DNA from: Reticulitermes speratus
Lineage: Eukaryota; Arthropoda; Insecta; Blattodea; Rhinotermitidae
Direction of reading: 5' to 3'
DNA length: 64,000 nucleotides
Assembly (NCBI GenBank): GCA_021186555.1
Contig: JAJKFL010000026.1
Location: forward strand, 5,969,209-6,033,208
The notes under the pieces were generated by a model. That model was not told the origin of the DNA, did no database searches, and saw nothing but the letters and a program-made list of their open reading frames with translations. Positions 33,122 to 42,652 of the stretch are shown here, piece by piece. Each line of letters opens with the position of its first letter. Within the stretch, counting starts at the first letter, position 1. The position numbers were made by a program, and so were the translations under genes.

Positions 33122-33660
33122 AACTAACTAACTAACTAACTCCATGTAGCACAGTCCTTCTTGAGAAGCTAACAGGTCGTCAGCTAGTCAACAAATTCCC
33201 CGCGTTTTATGGAACCCGAAGGTTCATTACCGCACTCACAACAGCCCGCCACCTGTCCCTATCCTGAGCAATATCAATCCAGTCCATGCCCCCCATCCCA
33301 CTTCTTGAAGATCCATTTTAATATTATCCTCCCATCTACGCCTGGGTCTTCCAAGTGGTCTCCTTCCCTTAGGTCTCCCCACCAAAATCCTGTATGCACC
33401 TCTTCCCTCACCCATACGTGCTACATGCCCCCGCCCACCTCATTCTTCTTGATTTAATCACCAAAATAATATTTGGTGATCAGTACAGATCATTAAGTTC
33501 CTCGTTATGTAGTCTTCTCCACTCCCCTGTTACCTCGTCCCTCTTAGGCCCAAATATCTTCCTCAGCACCCTATTCTCGAACACCCTCAGCCTATGTTCC
33601 TCCCTCAGTGTGAGAGACCAAGTTTCAAACCCATACAAAACAACAGACAAAATTATAGTT
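33122..33660 (-). mobile_element. 5'-truncated LINE copy
   Basis: The minus strand encodes the C-terminal part of a non-LTR retrotransposon ORF2 (VLYGFETWSLTLREEHRL, KIFGPKRDEVTGEWRRLH, then in another frame [19 protein letters not shown] and [19 protein letters not shown]). The 3' UTR and an (agtt)n tail at 33122-33140 follow. CTGTATT at 33115-33121 and 33661-33667 may be the TSD. The ORF is frameshifted and only its last part is present. Confidence 0.85.
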
Positions 33661-33667
33661 CTGTATT

Positions 33668-34784
33668 TGTCAAATATAATAAGGACTATATACAATATAT
33701 TTAAACGTATATAACCGTCCCATCTACGGCCACGCATTTGTAATTAAATATAAAAATAAATACAATAAACATGTTTGTCACAACAACTAACGTCTTTAAG
33801 GTGGGAAGAATATCAAGTTCTCTAATACTGTATTCATGTATCTAAGACAATGAACGATATAGAAATAAAGGCCTCTTAAAATGGGCTCAAGTGCTGTTTG
33901 AAGATGGAGGCAGTAAGATCTTCTGAAATACCTTTAAATGTCTAACAGAACACACGGCGTCACGTCCCAGCAGAATGTCAACTCTATCATCGCCGAGAGA
34001 TCCCCAAATCACATAAACTGACACACACTGTTACGGACCAAGCTGGCACAAAAGACAAATTTTTTTTTTATTTATATTTTGAAGGCATCTACTTCGAATC
34101 CTCTCCCGGACCCCAAGCGACTATCATTATTCCTTGTTTTACTCAGTCCCTTCTGTCGAATAATTTGACAGCGCCTTTAAGTTAAACCACAATTCTTTCC
34201 TTCCAAATCTTTCCGGTTTATTTGCCACCCCACAGCCCGAGTCACTGACCGTATCGTTAAATAGCGGTACTGCCAATGAGGAAGAAGATACTTGCTGCTG
34301 TTTCTTTCTACATTCTCAGTCACGTGTTTTGAACCAGTGATTCATTAACCCACTTCATTACCCAGCAGCCACAGCCCCGTTGTTCCTCATATATGAACAG
34401 AATCATGACGCAAATACGTGAAAGGAATCTGAGTTGGAAATAACGAAATAAAAACTTAGTGAAGAGTGAAACAGGATGAGCTACACCGGTGGTAATTTTC
34501 AATCACTAGGCCCGTTGTACGCAGATTGTCTGTAAGGTCCTTTTTTTGGTTCTGCGTATCAGTCGGTAATTATTGAACACAGTCATCTAAACGCTGAATT
34601 GACGACACTTCCATCTGCTGCTGATCAATCCAAAATTCAATAATACAAACGAACCGTTTAATTGAATCTGTTTACGTAGAAAGTGAAAGTACGTTATTTG
34701 TTAAAATGTCGGGCTTTGCAAAATGTGTAGCTGCGCAAGTAATCGATCAAATACTTAATAAGAGTGCTTTTGTAATGGCTTCTA
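33668..34784. other. no recognisable feature
   Basis: AT-rich sequence without supportable genes or known repeats. Confidence 0.4.
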
Positions 34785-34942
34785 AGAGATCTGCGCTCTT
34801 CTGGGATATTGCGCGGCGTTGCGTGGTAATTGTTTTACCGACGTTTCGGGAAAACGTATCGGTCCCATCTTCACGGGTCGAGAGGTAATATCCCAGAAGA
34901 GCGCAGATCTCATCAGCATTGCGGCGGAAGCCTGAAATTACG
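34785..34942. mobile_element. family F inverted-repeat element
   Basis: Arms agatctgcgctcttctggga/tcccagaagagcgcagatct enclose ttaccgacgtttcggg and tatcggtcccatcttcac, the complement of a hammerhead-like core. The 3' extension is gcggcggaagcctgaaa. Copies at 5371, 9215 and 55705. Confidence 0.65.
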
Positions 34943-35290
34943 GGTAATGGCTTCTAATTCAACAAGCCATCTGAAAGACGAAAATATTATTCATACCCCC
35001 CCCCCCCCGGGCGGGGAATATAAATACGAACTGCGGGCATTACGGCCCAGACAGTCTACTGAGCTATATATGTGATGCATTACTGTGCTGTGTAAATGCA
35101 ACACAGTTAACACAAGTCAGACGTTTCGTACACTGTTGGCTGCGTCATGTCTGTCCGCAAGGAACAGCGCGGCTCTCACCGGACTGATTTATGTGAAGTT
35201 TCATACTTCAGACGTCGGCACGTTCCGACTTTCGTTTAAGTCAAAAAACAATTATCAAGCAGCTCACATGAACAGCTACATATATATATA
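34943..35290. other. unannotated; C-run at 34997
   Basis: A run of about 12 C followed by GGG at 34997-35012, and a short (at)n tract near 35280. No gene. Confidence 0.4.
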
Positions 35291-35569
35291 TTTGTACTGC
35301 TTGTGTTTCTTCTGCTTGTACTGCTACTTCTTCATCATATTCTTCTTCTTCTTCTACTACTACTACTACTACTACATATTCTTCTTATTCTTATTCTACT
35401 ACTGCTACTGCTACTTCTTATTGTTATTCTACTACTACCACTTATTCTTCTTAATCTTGTTCTTGTTCGCCTACTACTGCTACTTCTTATTCTTATTCTT
35501 GTTCTTCTTCTACTACTACTACCACTTATTCTTCTTATTCTTATTCTTGTTCTACTACTACTACTACTA

Positions 35570-35603
<34 letters not shown>

Positions 35604-35620
35604 TCTTCTACTTCGTCGTC
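35291..35620 (+). repeat. imperfect (TTC/TAC)n trinucleotide tract
   Basis: Pyrimidine-rich trinucleotide array of ttc, tac and tat. It keeps frames open and produces a low-complexity Y/F/L-rich reading of nearly 300 codons that is not a gene. Confidence 0.9.
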
Positions 35621-35639
35621 TTCCCCTCCCCAAGCATAC

Positions 35640-35905
35640 AGTCCGTTGTGTACCTTGCCTTCCCCTACAATCTTCCTCCAATCCCGACCGTCTCTAATCA
35701 TTGCCTGCCTCTATTTTATTCCCATTGTACTTGAGTCCTCTTCAACATCATCCTTCCATCTTTTTACGTGGTTTTCCTCTTTCCTCATTCCTTCCATTGA
35801 AGCTGCTGCAATTTTTTTGGCATTCCTTGGTCTTGCGTTCTTTCAACATGACCATACCATCCTAGTCGGAGAGATTTTACAAATTTTACAAAATCTGCCC
35901 TTTGT
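35640..35905 (-). mobile_element. remnant of a second LINE family
   Basis: The minus strand reads GRYGHVERTQDQGMPKK near 35860-35810, matching the C-terminal 'WYGHV.R' region of non-LTR retrotransposon ORF2 proteins but not the main LINE family here. Interrupted and diverged. Confidence 0.5.
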
Positions 35906-35982
35906 AATATGTCCTTTATGTCCTTATACGTATATACAAATACGTATAATTTTTTGCCGCCAGTTACAATTATGAATTCGAG

Positions 35983-36740
35983 ACATTATTTGTTTTGATA
36001 TTTGTCAGGTTTATATAATTTTATTTTTAATGTCAAATTGTTATCCTTCGGAATCGTGATACGCACCACAACAACGAGTGGCTTAGTGCCCGTTATGGAC
36101 TATGGACTATAGACATTATTTGTTTTGGTATTTGTCAGGTTTATATAATTTTATTTTTATGTCAAATTGTTATCCTTCGGAATCGTGATACGCACCACAC
36201 CAACAACGAGTGGCTTAGTGCCCGTTATGGACTATGGACATTATTTGTTTTGATATTTGTCAGGTTTATATAATTTTATTTTTAATGTCAATTGTTATCC
36301 TTCGGAATCGTGATACGCACCACACCAACAACGAGTGGCTTAGTGCCCGTTATGGACTATGGACATTATTTGTTTTGATATTTGTCAGGTTTATATAATT
36401 TTATTTTTAATATCAATTGTTATCCTTCGGAATCGTGATACGCACCACACCAACAACGAGTGGCTTAGTGCCCGTTATGGACTATGGACTATGGACATTA
36501 TTTGTTTTGGTATTTGTCAGGTTTATATAATTTTATTTTTAATGTCAAATTGTTATCCTTCGGAATCGTGATACGCACCACACCAACAACGAGTGGCTTA
36601 GTGCCCGTTATGGACTATGGACATTATTTGTTTTGATATTTGTCAGGTTTATATAATTTTATTTTTAATGTCAATTGTTATCCTTCGGAATCGTGATACG
36701 CACCACACCAACAACGAGTGGCTTAGTGCCCGTTATGGAT
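35983..36740 (+). repeat. about 126-bp satellite array, 6 copies
   Basis: Units contain attatttgttttgatatttg, atccttcggaatcgtgatac and caacgagtggcttagtgccc. Some units carry an extra actatgg, so lengths vary between about 115 and 130 bp. Confidence 0.95.
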
Positions 36741-37449
36741 TATTTTCTTTTAGGAGAACGTGAAAATAGTAGCAGTAGCTTAAAACTGAATTCAGTCTGT
36801 CTCACATCCACTTCACATCTTCCACACCGCTCTCAGAACGTATTTGACCCTACTTCCGACCGACAAGTTTCGGCATATATCCTCCAAAGAAGCTGCACTA
36901 TTTACTGTCTCTTTTCAATGGCCTATAATGTAAAATTAACCCATTCAATAGCAGTCATTCGACATCCGTCTTCAACAGAATGTTTATGACTCAAAGGATT
37001 TGCTTGTTATTCTAACACTTGAATAATTATTCCAAAGCGTTTGCTTTGGTACAGTGATTTACAACGCTTTCCAGCGAGCGTCGTTTTGGCTTCACAGACG
37101 ATATCAGCAGCAGGCGATATATTCTGCTGGCTGCCTGCAGTAAATTACTAGAATCCCCTTTGCCTCGCAGTTTCCTATTGGTTCGCAGTAATGAGTCAAT
37201 TTAGAAAGTGTATCAAATGAAGTTTTAGATTGTGCTTGTAATTATGGTGCATGGCGTTCTGGGTTCTGTTCAACATGACACGTGTTTGTTTACTAACTTC
37301 TCACTGTAAAAAAAAGCGAAATTTGATGCCTAGTCTTAAACTTGTAATATAAGATTTCTCTTAACAGTCACTTCTAATGTCATACGAAGAAAAACAGGAT
37401 ATAAGAAATGAAATGTTCACTTCATTAAAAATTTACTGACAGGTAAAAA
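36741..37449. other. no recognisable feature
   Basis: No supported gene or repeat. Confidence 0.4.
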
Positions 37450-38825
37450 ATACATTAGAGAATTATATGGCATGTATTTTTTGGCTAGGTCGTACCTTCC
37501 GCCAAAAGAATGTGTTTTAAAACTCTGCCCAGTTTTTTTAAAAATACAGTAGAGAATTACATGGCCTGTATTTTTTGGTTAGGTCGTACCTTCCGCCAAA
37601 AGAATGTGTTTTAAAACTCTGCCCAGTTTTTTTAAAAATACAGTAGAGAATTACATGGCCTGTATTTTTTGGTTAGGTCGTACCTTCCGCCAAAAGAATG
37701 TGTTTTAAAACTCTGCCCAGTTTTTTTAAAAATACAGTAGAGAATTACATGGCCTGTGTTTTTTGGCTAGGTCGTACCTTCCGCAAAAGAATGTTTTAAA
37801 AACTCTGCCCAGTTTTTTTAAAAATACATTAGAGAATTACATGGCATGTATTTTTTGGCTAGGTCGTACCTTCCGCCAAAAGAATGTGTTTTAAAACTCT
37901 GCCCAGTTTTTTTAAAAATAAGTAGAGAATTACATGGCCTGTGTTTTTTGGCTAGGTCGTACCTTCCGCCAAAAGAATGTGTTTTAAAACTCTGCCCAGT
38001 TTTTTTAAAAATATAGTAGAGAATTACATGGCCTGTGTTTTTTGGCTAGGTCGTACCTTCCGCCAAAAGAATGTGTTTTAAAACTCTGCCCAGTTTTTTT
38101 AAAAATATAGTAGAGAATTACATGGCATGTATTTTTTGGCTAGGTCGTACCTTCCGCCAAAAGAATGTGTTTTAAAACTCTGCCCAGTTTTTTTAAAAAT
38201 ATAGTAGAGAATTACATGGCCTGTGTTTTTTGGCTAGGTCGTACCTTCCGCCAAAAGAATGTGTTTTAAAACTCTGCCCAGTTTTTTTAAAAATATAGTA
38301 GACAATTACATGGCCTGTGTTTTTTGGCTAGGTCGTACCTTCCGCCAAAAGAATGTGTTTTAAAACTCTTGCCCAGTTTTTTTAAAAATACAGTAGATGT
38401 ATTTTTTGGCTATGTCGTACCTTCCGCCAAAAGAATGTGTTTTAAAACTCTGCCCAGTTTTTTTAAAAATATAGTAGAGAATTACATGGCATGTATTTTT
38501 TGGCTAGGTCGTACCTTCCGCCAAAAGAATGTGTTTTAAAACTCTGCCCAGTTTTTTTAAAAATATAGTAGAGAATTACATGGCCTGTGTTTTTTGGCTA
38601 GGTCGTACCTTCCGCCAAAAGAATGTGTTTTAAAACTCTTGCCCAGTTTTTTTAAAAATACAGTAGATGTATTTTTTGGCTATGTCGTACCTTCCGCCAA
38701 AAGAATCTGTTTTAAAACTCTGCCCAGTTTTTTTAAAAATACATTAGAGAATCAAATGCCGTGGTTTGTGTCCAGCTTGTACCTTTCGCCCAAAGGCTCT
38801 GCATTTAAACCCGCCCAGTTTATGT
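37450..38825 (+). repeat. 94-bp satellite array, about 14 copies
   Basis: Units contain ctctgcccagtttttttaaa, agagaattacatggcctgta, tttttggctaggtcgtacct and ccgccaaaagaatgtgtttt. Two units with the same internal deletion (agtagatgtattttttggct) sit about 260 bp apart, indicating block duplication. The last unit is diverged. Confidence 0.95.
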
Positions 38826-39020
38826 TAGACATCAAATATATTGCACCGAAATTAAAACTAAATACAGTATTTGTTATCTTCAGTGAACGTTTAGAGGAAT
38901 GATAAGTACGACAATTTAAAAAAATTCTGTTGCCATAATAGGCGTTATGCTAATAAATGTATTGTTTTTTATTTCGGATTTTATATGTATGCATTGAAAT
39001 GGACTTAATTGTTTGATGTA

Positions 39021-39203
39021 GTCGAAATCGGTTATAACGTCATAAAGGAGACTGAATATTTTGTGTCGTTATAAACGAGTGTTGTTATAACCGAGGAGTG
39101 TAACATTATGGTTAACAGTGAGGAATTAATTGGTACCGCAGGACATCTGACGTTATAGAGGAGGTGTCGCATAAACCTGTGTCGTTATAACGGGGTTCGA
39201 CAG
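39021..39203. mobile_element. pogo/Tigger-like MITE
   Basis: Left end gtcgaaatcggttataac, right end gttataacggggttcgacag followed by TA. Interior ggaattaattggtaccgcag. Complementary in orientation to the copy at 22414. Confidence 0.7.
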
Positions 39204-39420
39204 TATTTATATTTATAATTTTATTTGTATGCAGTCTGTGAAACGTGACTGATTTTAGCAGCATAATTATTTATGTTTCAACATTAAGCACTGTGTTTAT
39301 TCACTTTAGAAAAGAGAAGAATCTTTTAGCTCTGCTGAGAATCGAACACAATTCCTTGGTTCTCCAGGCCGTTGCCTACTCACTACACCAAATCTGTTTT
39401 CCCACCTCTATTGTTAAATA

Positions 39421-39563
39421 GGTAAAGGTAAAGGTGTCCCATACAGGCCTTGGCAGGCCCTTAGGGCTCCAGGAGGTCGAGGCTCCCAGGTTTTTAGACA
39501 ATCGGCACATGAAGGTGGTAAGGTTGTCAGCTCTACGCACCAGCCGCCTTTACCCCGCAGGAC
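39421..39563 (-). mobile_element. SINE-B, 3' half only, with 11-bp TSD
   Basis: Minus-strand 3' part of SINE-B (complement of caaccttaccaccttcatgt and gggcctgccaaggcctg), truncated within gtaaaggcgg. TSD ATTGTTAAATA at 39410-39420 and 39564-39574. Confidence 0.85.
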
Positions 39564-39727
39564 ATTGTTAAATATTATATTATTATTTTTAAGATGTTTA
39601 ATCCCCGTTCTATTTTGGATAATAAGAGTAACAGTAAATCCAAACACAAAAATTATTTATTATATTATTATTTCAACAAAGTATTTCGCCCTAAAGAGCT
39701 ATCATCATTTTCATATTAGTATCACCG

Positions 39728-39965
39728 TGCATCTTTATGAATTAATAAATTTATAACCAACTGATACACAATTGAACCACTTTTATTGTAGCGTCTATAT
39801 TATTATACGCCCCCTCATATGTTTCGGACCTCAGTTTTAGTGGATTTTACGAACGAGACCCCCTGAGGATGGACTGAGGTCCGAAACATATGTAGGGGCG
39901 TATAATAATATAGACGCTACAATAAAAGTGGTTCAATTGTGTATCAGTTGGTTATAAATTTATTA
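39728..39965. mobile_element. inverted-repeat element with ribozyme-like motif
   Basis: Arms 39741-39829 and 39874-39963 are near-perfect (tagcgtctatattattatac against its complement). The left arm has lost box 1; the right arm has a complete motif. The left end begins caccgtgcatcttt and both arms carry ccaactgatacac or its complement. Confidence 0.8.
39859..39898 (+). ncRNA. hammerhead-like motif
   Basis: Stem I CCCC/GGGG, CTGAGGAT, stem II GGAC-TGAG-GTCC with a tetraloop, GAAAC-ATAT-GTA. Downstream box gtgtatcagttggtt. Confidence 0.6.
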
Positions 39966-40203
39966 AGCTATGATCAGGTTGAACAAGGATAAAAGAATAC
40001 AGTTGGTTGAGGCACTGCGCTACAAACCAGAAGGTCGCGGGTTCAATTCCTGCTGGAGTCATTGGAAAATTTCATTGACTTAATCCTTTCGGTCGCACTA
40101 TGGCGCTGTGGTTGACTCAGCCTCTAACAGAAATGAGTACCAGGCATATTTCCTGGGGGGTAAAAGCGGTCGGTGTGTAAGGCTAAGAACCTTACCACCT
40201 TAA

Positions 40204-40444
40204 ACTTCACTTTATATTCACCGTGCATCTTTTTATAATTGATTATTTCTACCAACAAATGCACTAAGACAGTTTTTTCACTGTTTTCTTCATTATAAGG
40301 ATGCCCCAATTGGCCTATGTAAAACTCACTTAAAATACCCCCTGATGATGGCAATATAATTGCCGAAATGCGTATTGGGGCATTCTTAAAATAAAGAAAA
40401 AAGTGAAAAAACTGTCTTAGCGCATTTGTTGGTAGAAATAATCA
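40204..40444. mobile_element. complete 241-bp inverted-repeat element with 13-bp TSD
   Basis: Inserted in SINE-B between CTTACCACCTTAA at 40191-40203 and 40445-40457. It begins acttcactttatattcaccg and ends ttgttggtagaaataatca. Arms 40240-40310 and 40373-40443 pair (ccaacaaatgcactaagaca against its complement) around a hammerhead-like motif. Confidence 0.9.
40338..40380 (+). ncRNA. hammerhead-like motif, variant box 2
   Basis: CTGATGAT, stem II GGCAA/TTGCC with a 5-nt loop, then GAAAT-GC-GTATT and GGGG. The usual GAAAC reads GAAAT, and two extra bases separate GTA from stem I. Confidence 0.45.
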
Positions 40445-40774
40445 CTTACCACCTTAATTTGCCAACTATCTGGAAATGTGAGAGCCTCAACCTCCTGGAA
40501 CCCTCAGGGTCTGTCCAGGCCTGTAATGGGATTGCTTTACCTTTACACAGTTTATGTGCAAAACTGTGTCCTTGAAAGAAACAGACTGGGACAAAACAAT
40601 TGTTGAGTTTCACTGGATTTACTGTGGCATTAAATGCGATCAACTGTAAATGTTCAAAACTATGTACACTCATAAATTTCACGTTACTATCACCGTGCAT
40701 CTTCACTAATTAAACAATTTCAAACCAACTGATGCACTATTAAAACCAACTTTATTGTAACTTTTGTAGATATA

Positions 40775-40848
40775 CAGGGCATACACAAAAGAATGGTGCT
40801 TTGGACTTTGCTGGTTTGAAACCGCACCATTCTTTTGTGTATGCCCTG
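40775..40848. mobile_element. 74-bp mariner-type relic
   Basis: Inverted ends CAGGGCATACACAAAAGAAT (25 bp each, perfect) around a 24-bp centre, flanked by TA at 40773-40774 and 40849-40850. It is inserted in the left arm of the surrounding inverted-repeat element. Confidence 0.8.
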
Positions 40849-40851
40849 TAT

Positions 40852-40893
40852 ACCCCTACATATGTTTCGATCCTCAGATCATCGTCAGGGGGT
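40852..40893 (-). ncRNA. hammerhead-like motif
   Basis: Minus strand: stem I ACCCC/GGGGT, CTGACGAT, stem II GATC-TGAG-GATC, GAAAC-ATAT-GTA. Confidence 0.6.
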
Positions 40894-41426
40894 TTTCTTT
40901 TTTGAAATCCACTAACACTTCAATTACATAGTTTGCATGATCGTGGAGCACTTGTGTCTTAATATTGTTGTAAATTGTCTTGGTATAAAATTATAAACAA
41001 TTAAAACTTATATTATAAGTTAAAATTGTGTTTAAAGTTTGTAAAAAGGTTGTAAAAGTTTTTGATTGCGGAAGTACTGGTGTTTTGAATCGTGGTAAAG
41101 CGTGAGCTGTAAAATAAATAATTGTTTGTTTAGTGAAGATGCACGGTGACAGTAACGTGAAATCCCAGAAGACTTCAATCTGAAACTCGTGACAATTCAT
41201 AACAACCCATACTAACAACTCGCAATTAATTGTTTTCAGAAGGACATGTGAAGTAAGTTTAAGTTGCAGTAAAAAGCTGCCATAAACACATTAAAACTTA
41301 TATTTTATAAGTTAAAATTATGGTTAATAGTTTTGATTCAAGAGAATTTATAACAATATTGAGATACAAATACTCTTCGATCCTTCAAATTATGTATTGA
41401 AGTGTTAGTGGTTTTCAAAAAAGTAA

Positions 41427-41468
41427 ACCCCCTGAAGATGATCTGAGGATCGAAACATATGTAGGTGT
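41427..41468 (+). ncRNA. hammerhead-like motif
   Basis: CTGAAGAT, stem II GATC-TGAG-GATC, GAAAC-ATAT-GTA. Stem I is weakened (CCCC against GGTG). Downstream box gtgcatcagttggtt. Confidence 0.5.
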
Positions 41469-41540
41469 ATATATCTACAAAAGCTACAATAAATGTGGTT
41501 TTAATAGTGCATCAGTTGGTTTGAAATTGTTTAACTATGT

Positions 41541-41964
41541 ACACTCCTTACTATGTGACAGCACCCTGAACCCTTTCCGTGTTTACACGTGTAAGATGTT
41601 GGCCAGATTGAATTTACCGACCGGTGTGTTGTGTGATAATGCACGGGTGACCTTTAATTGAAGTTGAAAGTTGAAAGTTGAAGGTTCGTTAGAGCTCAGA
41701 CAGTGGGCATAGTTTTTAGCCTTTAAATGTAAGTAATTTACTCCTATATTTCACAGATAGCCGTACCCTTTCAGCCACTCACAGGACAATTTTATTAATT
41801 TTTGCCCCCGCCCCCCCCCCCCCCCGGGAAAACACCGCCGATTTTCATTATTCAGGTCTGGCGTCCCACCGATTTTTTCCCTCAATACGTCGCCGTTACG
41901 TTGCAGTAAAAATAAAGCTACTTCTAAAATTTACATTTTTACGATTTCATACATTACAGTATTG
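41541..41964. other. unannotated; C-run at 41805
   Basis: A run of more than 15 C, interrupted once by G, ends in GGG at about 41805-41828. No gene. Confidence 0.4.
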
Positions 41965-41979
41965 TATTAATCACTGATT

Positions 41980-42316
41980 CAAATGAAGAAGGATTAGGTG
42001 GGCGGGGCATGTAGCACGTATGGGGGAGGGGAGAGGCGGATACAGTATTTTGGTGGGGAGACCTGATAGAAGGAGACCACTTGGAAGACCCAGGCGTAGA
42101 TGGGAGGATAATATTAAAATGGATCTTCAAGAAGTGGGATGGGGGGCATGGACTGGATTGATATGGCTCAGGATAGGGACAGGTGGCGGGCTGTTGTGAG
42201 TGCGGTAATGAACCTTCGGGTTCCATAAAACGCGGGGAATTTGTTGACTAGCTGACGACCTGTTAGCTTCTCAAGAAGGACTCTGCTCCATGGAGTTAGT
42301 TAGTTAGTTAGTTAGT
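41980..42316 (+). mobile_element. 5'-truncated LINE copy with 15-bp TSD
   Basis: The plus strand encodes the end of the LINE ORF2 ([20 protein letters not shown], then [19 protein letters not shown]), followed by the 3' UTR and a (gtta)n tail. TSD TATTAATCACTGATT at 41965-41979 and 42317-42331 is perfect. Only about 340 bp of the element were copied. The reading remains open to its stop, suggesting a fairly young insertion. Confidence 0.95.
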
Positions 42317-42498
42317 TATTAATCACTGATTGAGCTGTTATGTTCGACAGTTCCCTTCACATTCAGCTGCGAATCGACACCCACAGTTTGACAAACGCCA
42401 CTTTAAACAAACTCATATGTCTCTGTCATACTTGTCACAGTGTCTTGTATGACATAACTGGACTCTACAGTGAAACATGATTTTATTTTTTTTTTCAG

Positions 42499-42614
42499 GT
42501 GATGGCGTCACTGAGCGGCGGAAGTGACGTGCTGTGACGTCATCAATAATATGACGCTTCACTGGGATAAGCTGTCACCGGGAGAATTTCAGCAGCTTCA
42601 GGATTTCGCGGCCT
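42499..42614 (+). CDS. first coding exon of a type I diacylglycerol kinase-like gene (partial)
   Basis: This is the only stretch that reads as a host exon. A T-rich tract ending in CAG (to 42498) serves as acceptor. The exon runs to 42614, followed by GTAAGT. From the ATG at 42551 it encodes 21 residues and one base, MTLHWDKLSPGEFQQLQDFA plus A, so the intron is phase 1. Type I (EF-hand) diacylglycerol kinases begin the same way, with 'LSP.EF.QLQ.Y..YSTKK' at the start of the recoverin-homology domain; these enzymes phosphorylate diacylglycerol to phosphatidic acid. A phase-1 next exon starting with Tyr-Ser-Thr-Lys-Lys would fit. An earlier ATG at 42501 opens an 11-codon upstream frame ending before 42551. 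A TGACGTCA lies in the leader. The downstream intron starts with a minisatellite. The identification rests on about 20 residues. Alternative: a chance open stretch, less likely given both splice signals. Confidence 0.65.
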
Positions 42615-42652
42615 GTAAGTGACGTTGTTCATAACCTGAAGCATGAGGCTGT

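Larger units (their letters stand above)
39999..40540 (+). mobile_element. SINE-B interrupted by an inverted-repeat element
   Basis: Head from cagttggttgaggcactgcg, B box ggtcgcgggttcaattcc, body to cttaccaccttaa (40203). It resumes after the insertion at 40458 with tttgccaactatctgg and ends at ggattgctttacctttac. Confidence 0.9.
40676..41540. mobile_element. inverted-repeat element with facing ribozyme-like motifs
   Basis: Left arm 40690-40905 and right arm 41390-41535 are inverted copies (aaaccaactgatgcactatt against its complement; cactaacacttcaatta against its complement). A 74-bp mariner relic interrupts the left arm. A second pair, aaatttcacgttactatcac at 40676 and its complement near 41163, lies farther in. 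The interior shares ttgcggaagt and 'acttatattataagttaaaa' with 63780-63880. Confidence 0.8.

Noticed and set aside
33209-33457. Proline-rich open frame on + (and its twin on - at 41954-42226)
   Set aside because: Both are the antisense of the LINE ORF2 C-terminus; the sense strand carries the recognisable protein motifs.
35085-35975. 296-codon open frame rich in Y, F, L and T
   Set aside because: Low-complexity reading of a TTC/TAC tract followed by an antisense LINE remnant; no domain or signal organisation.
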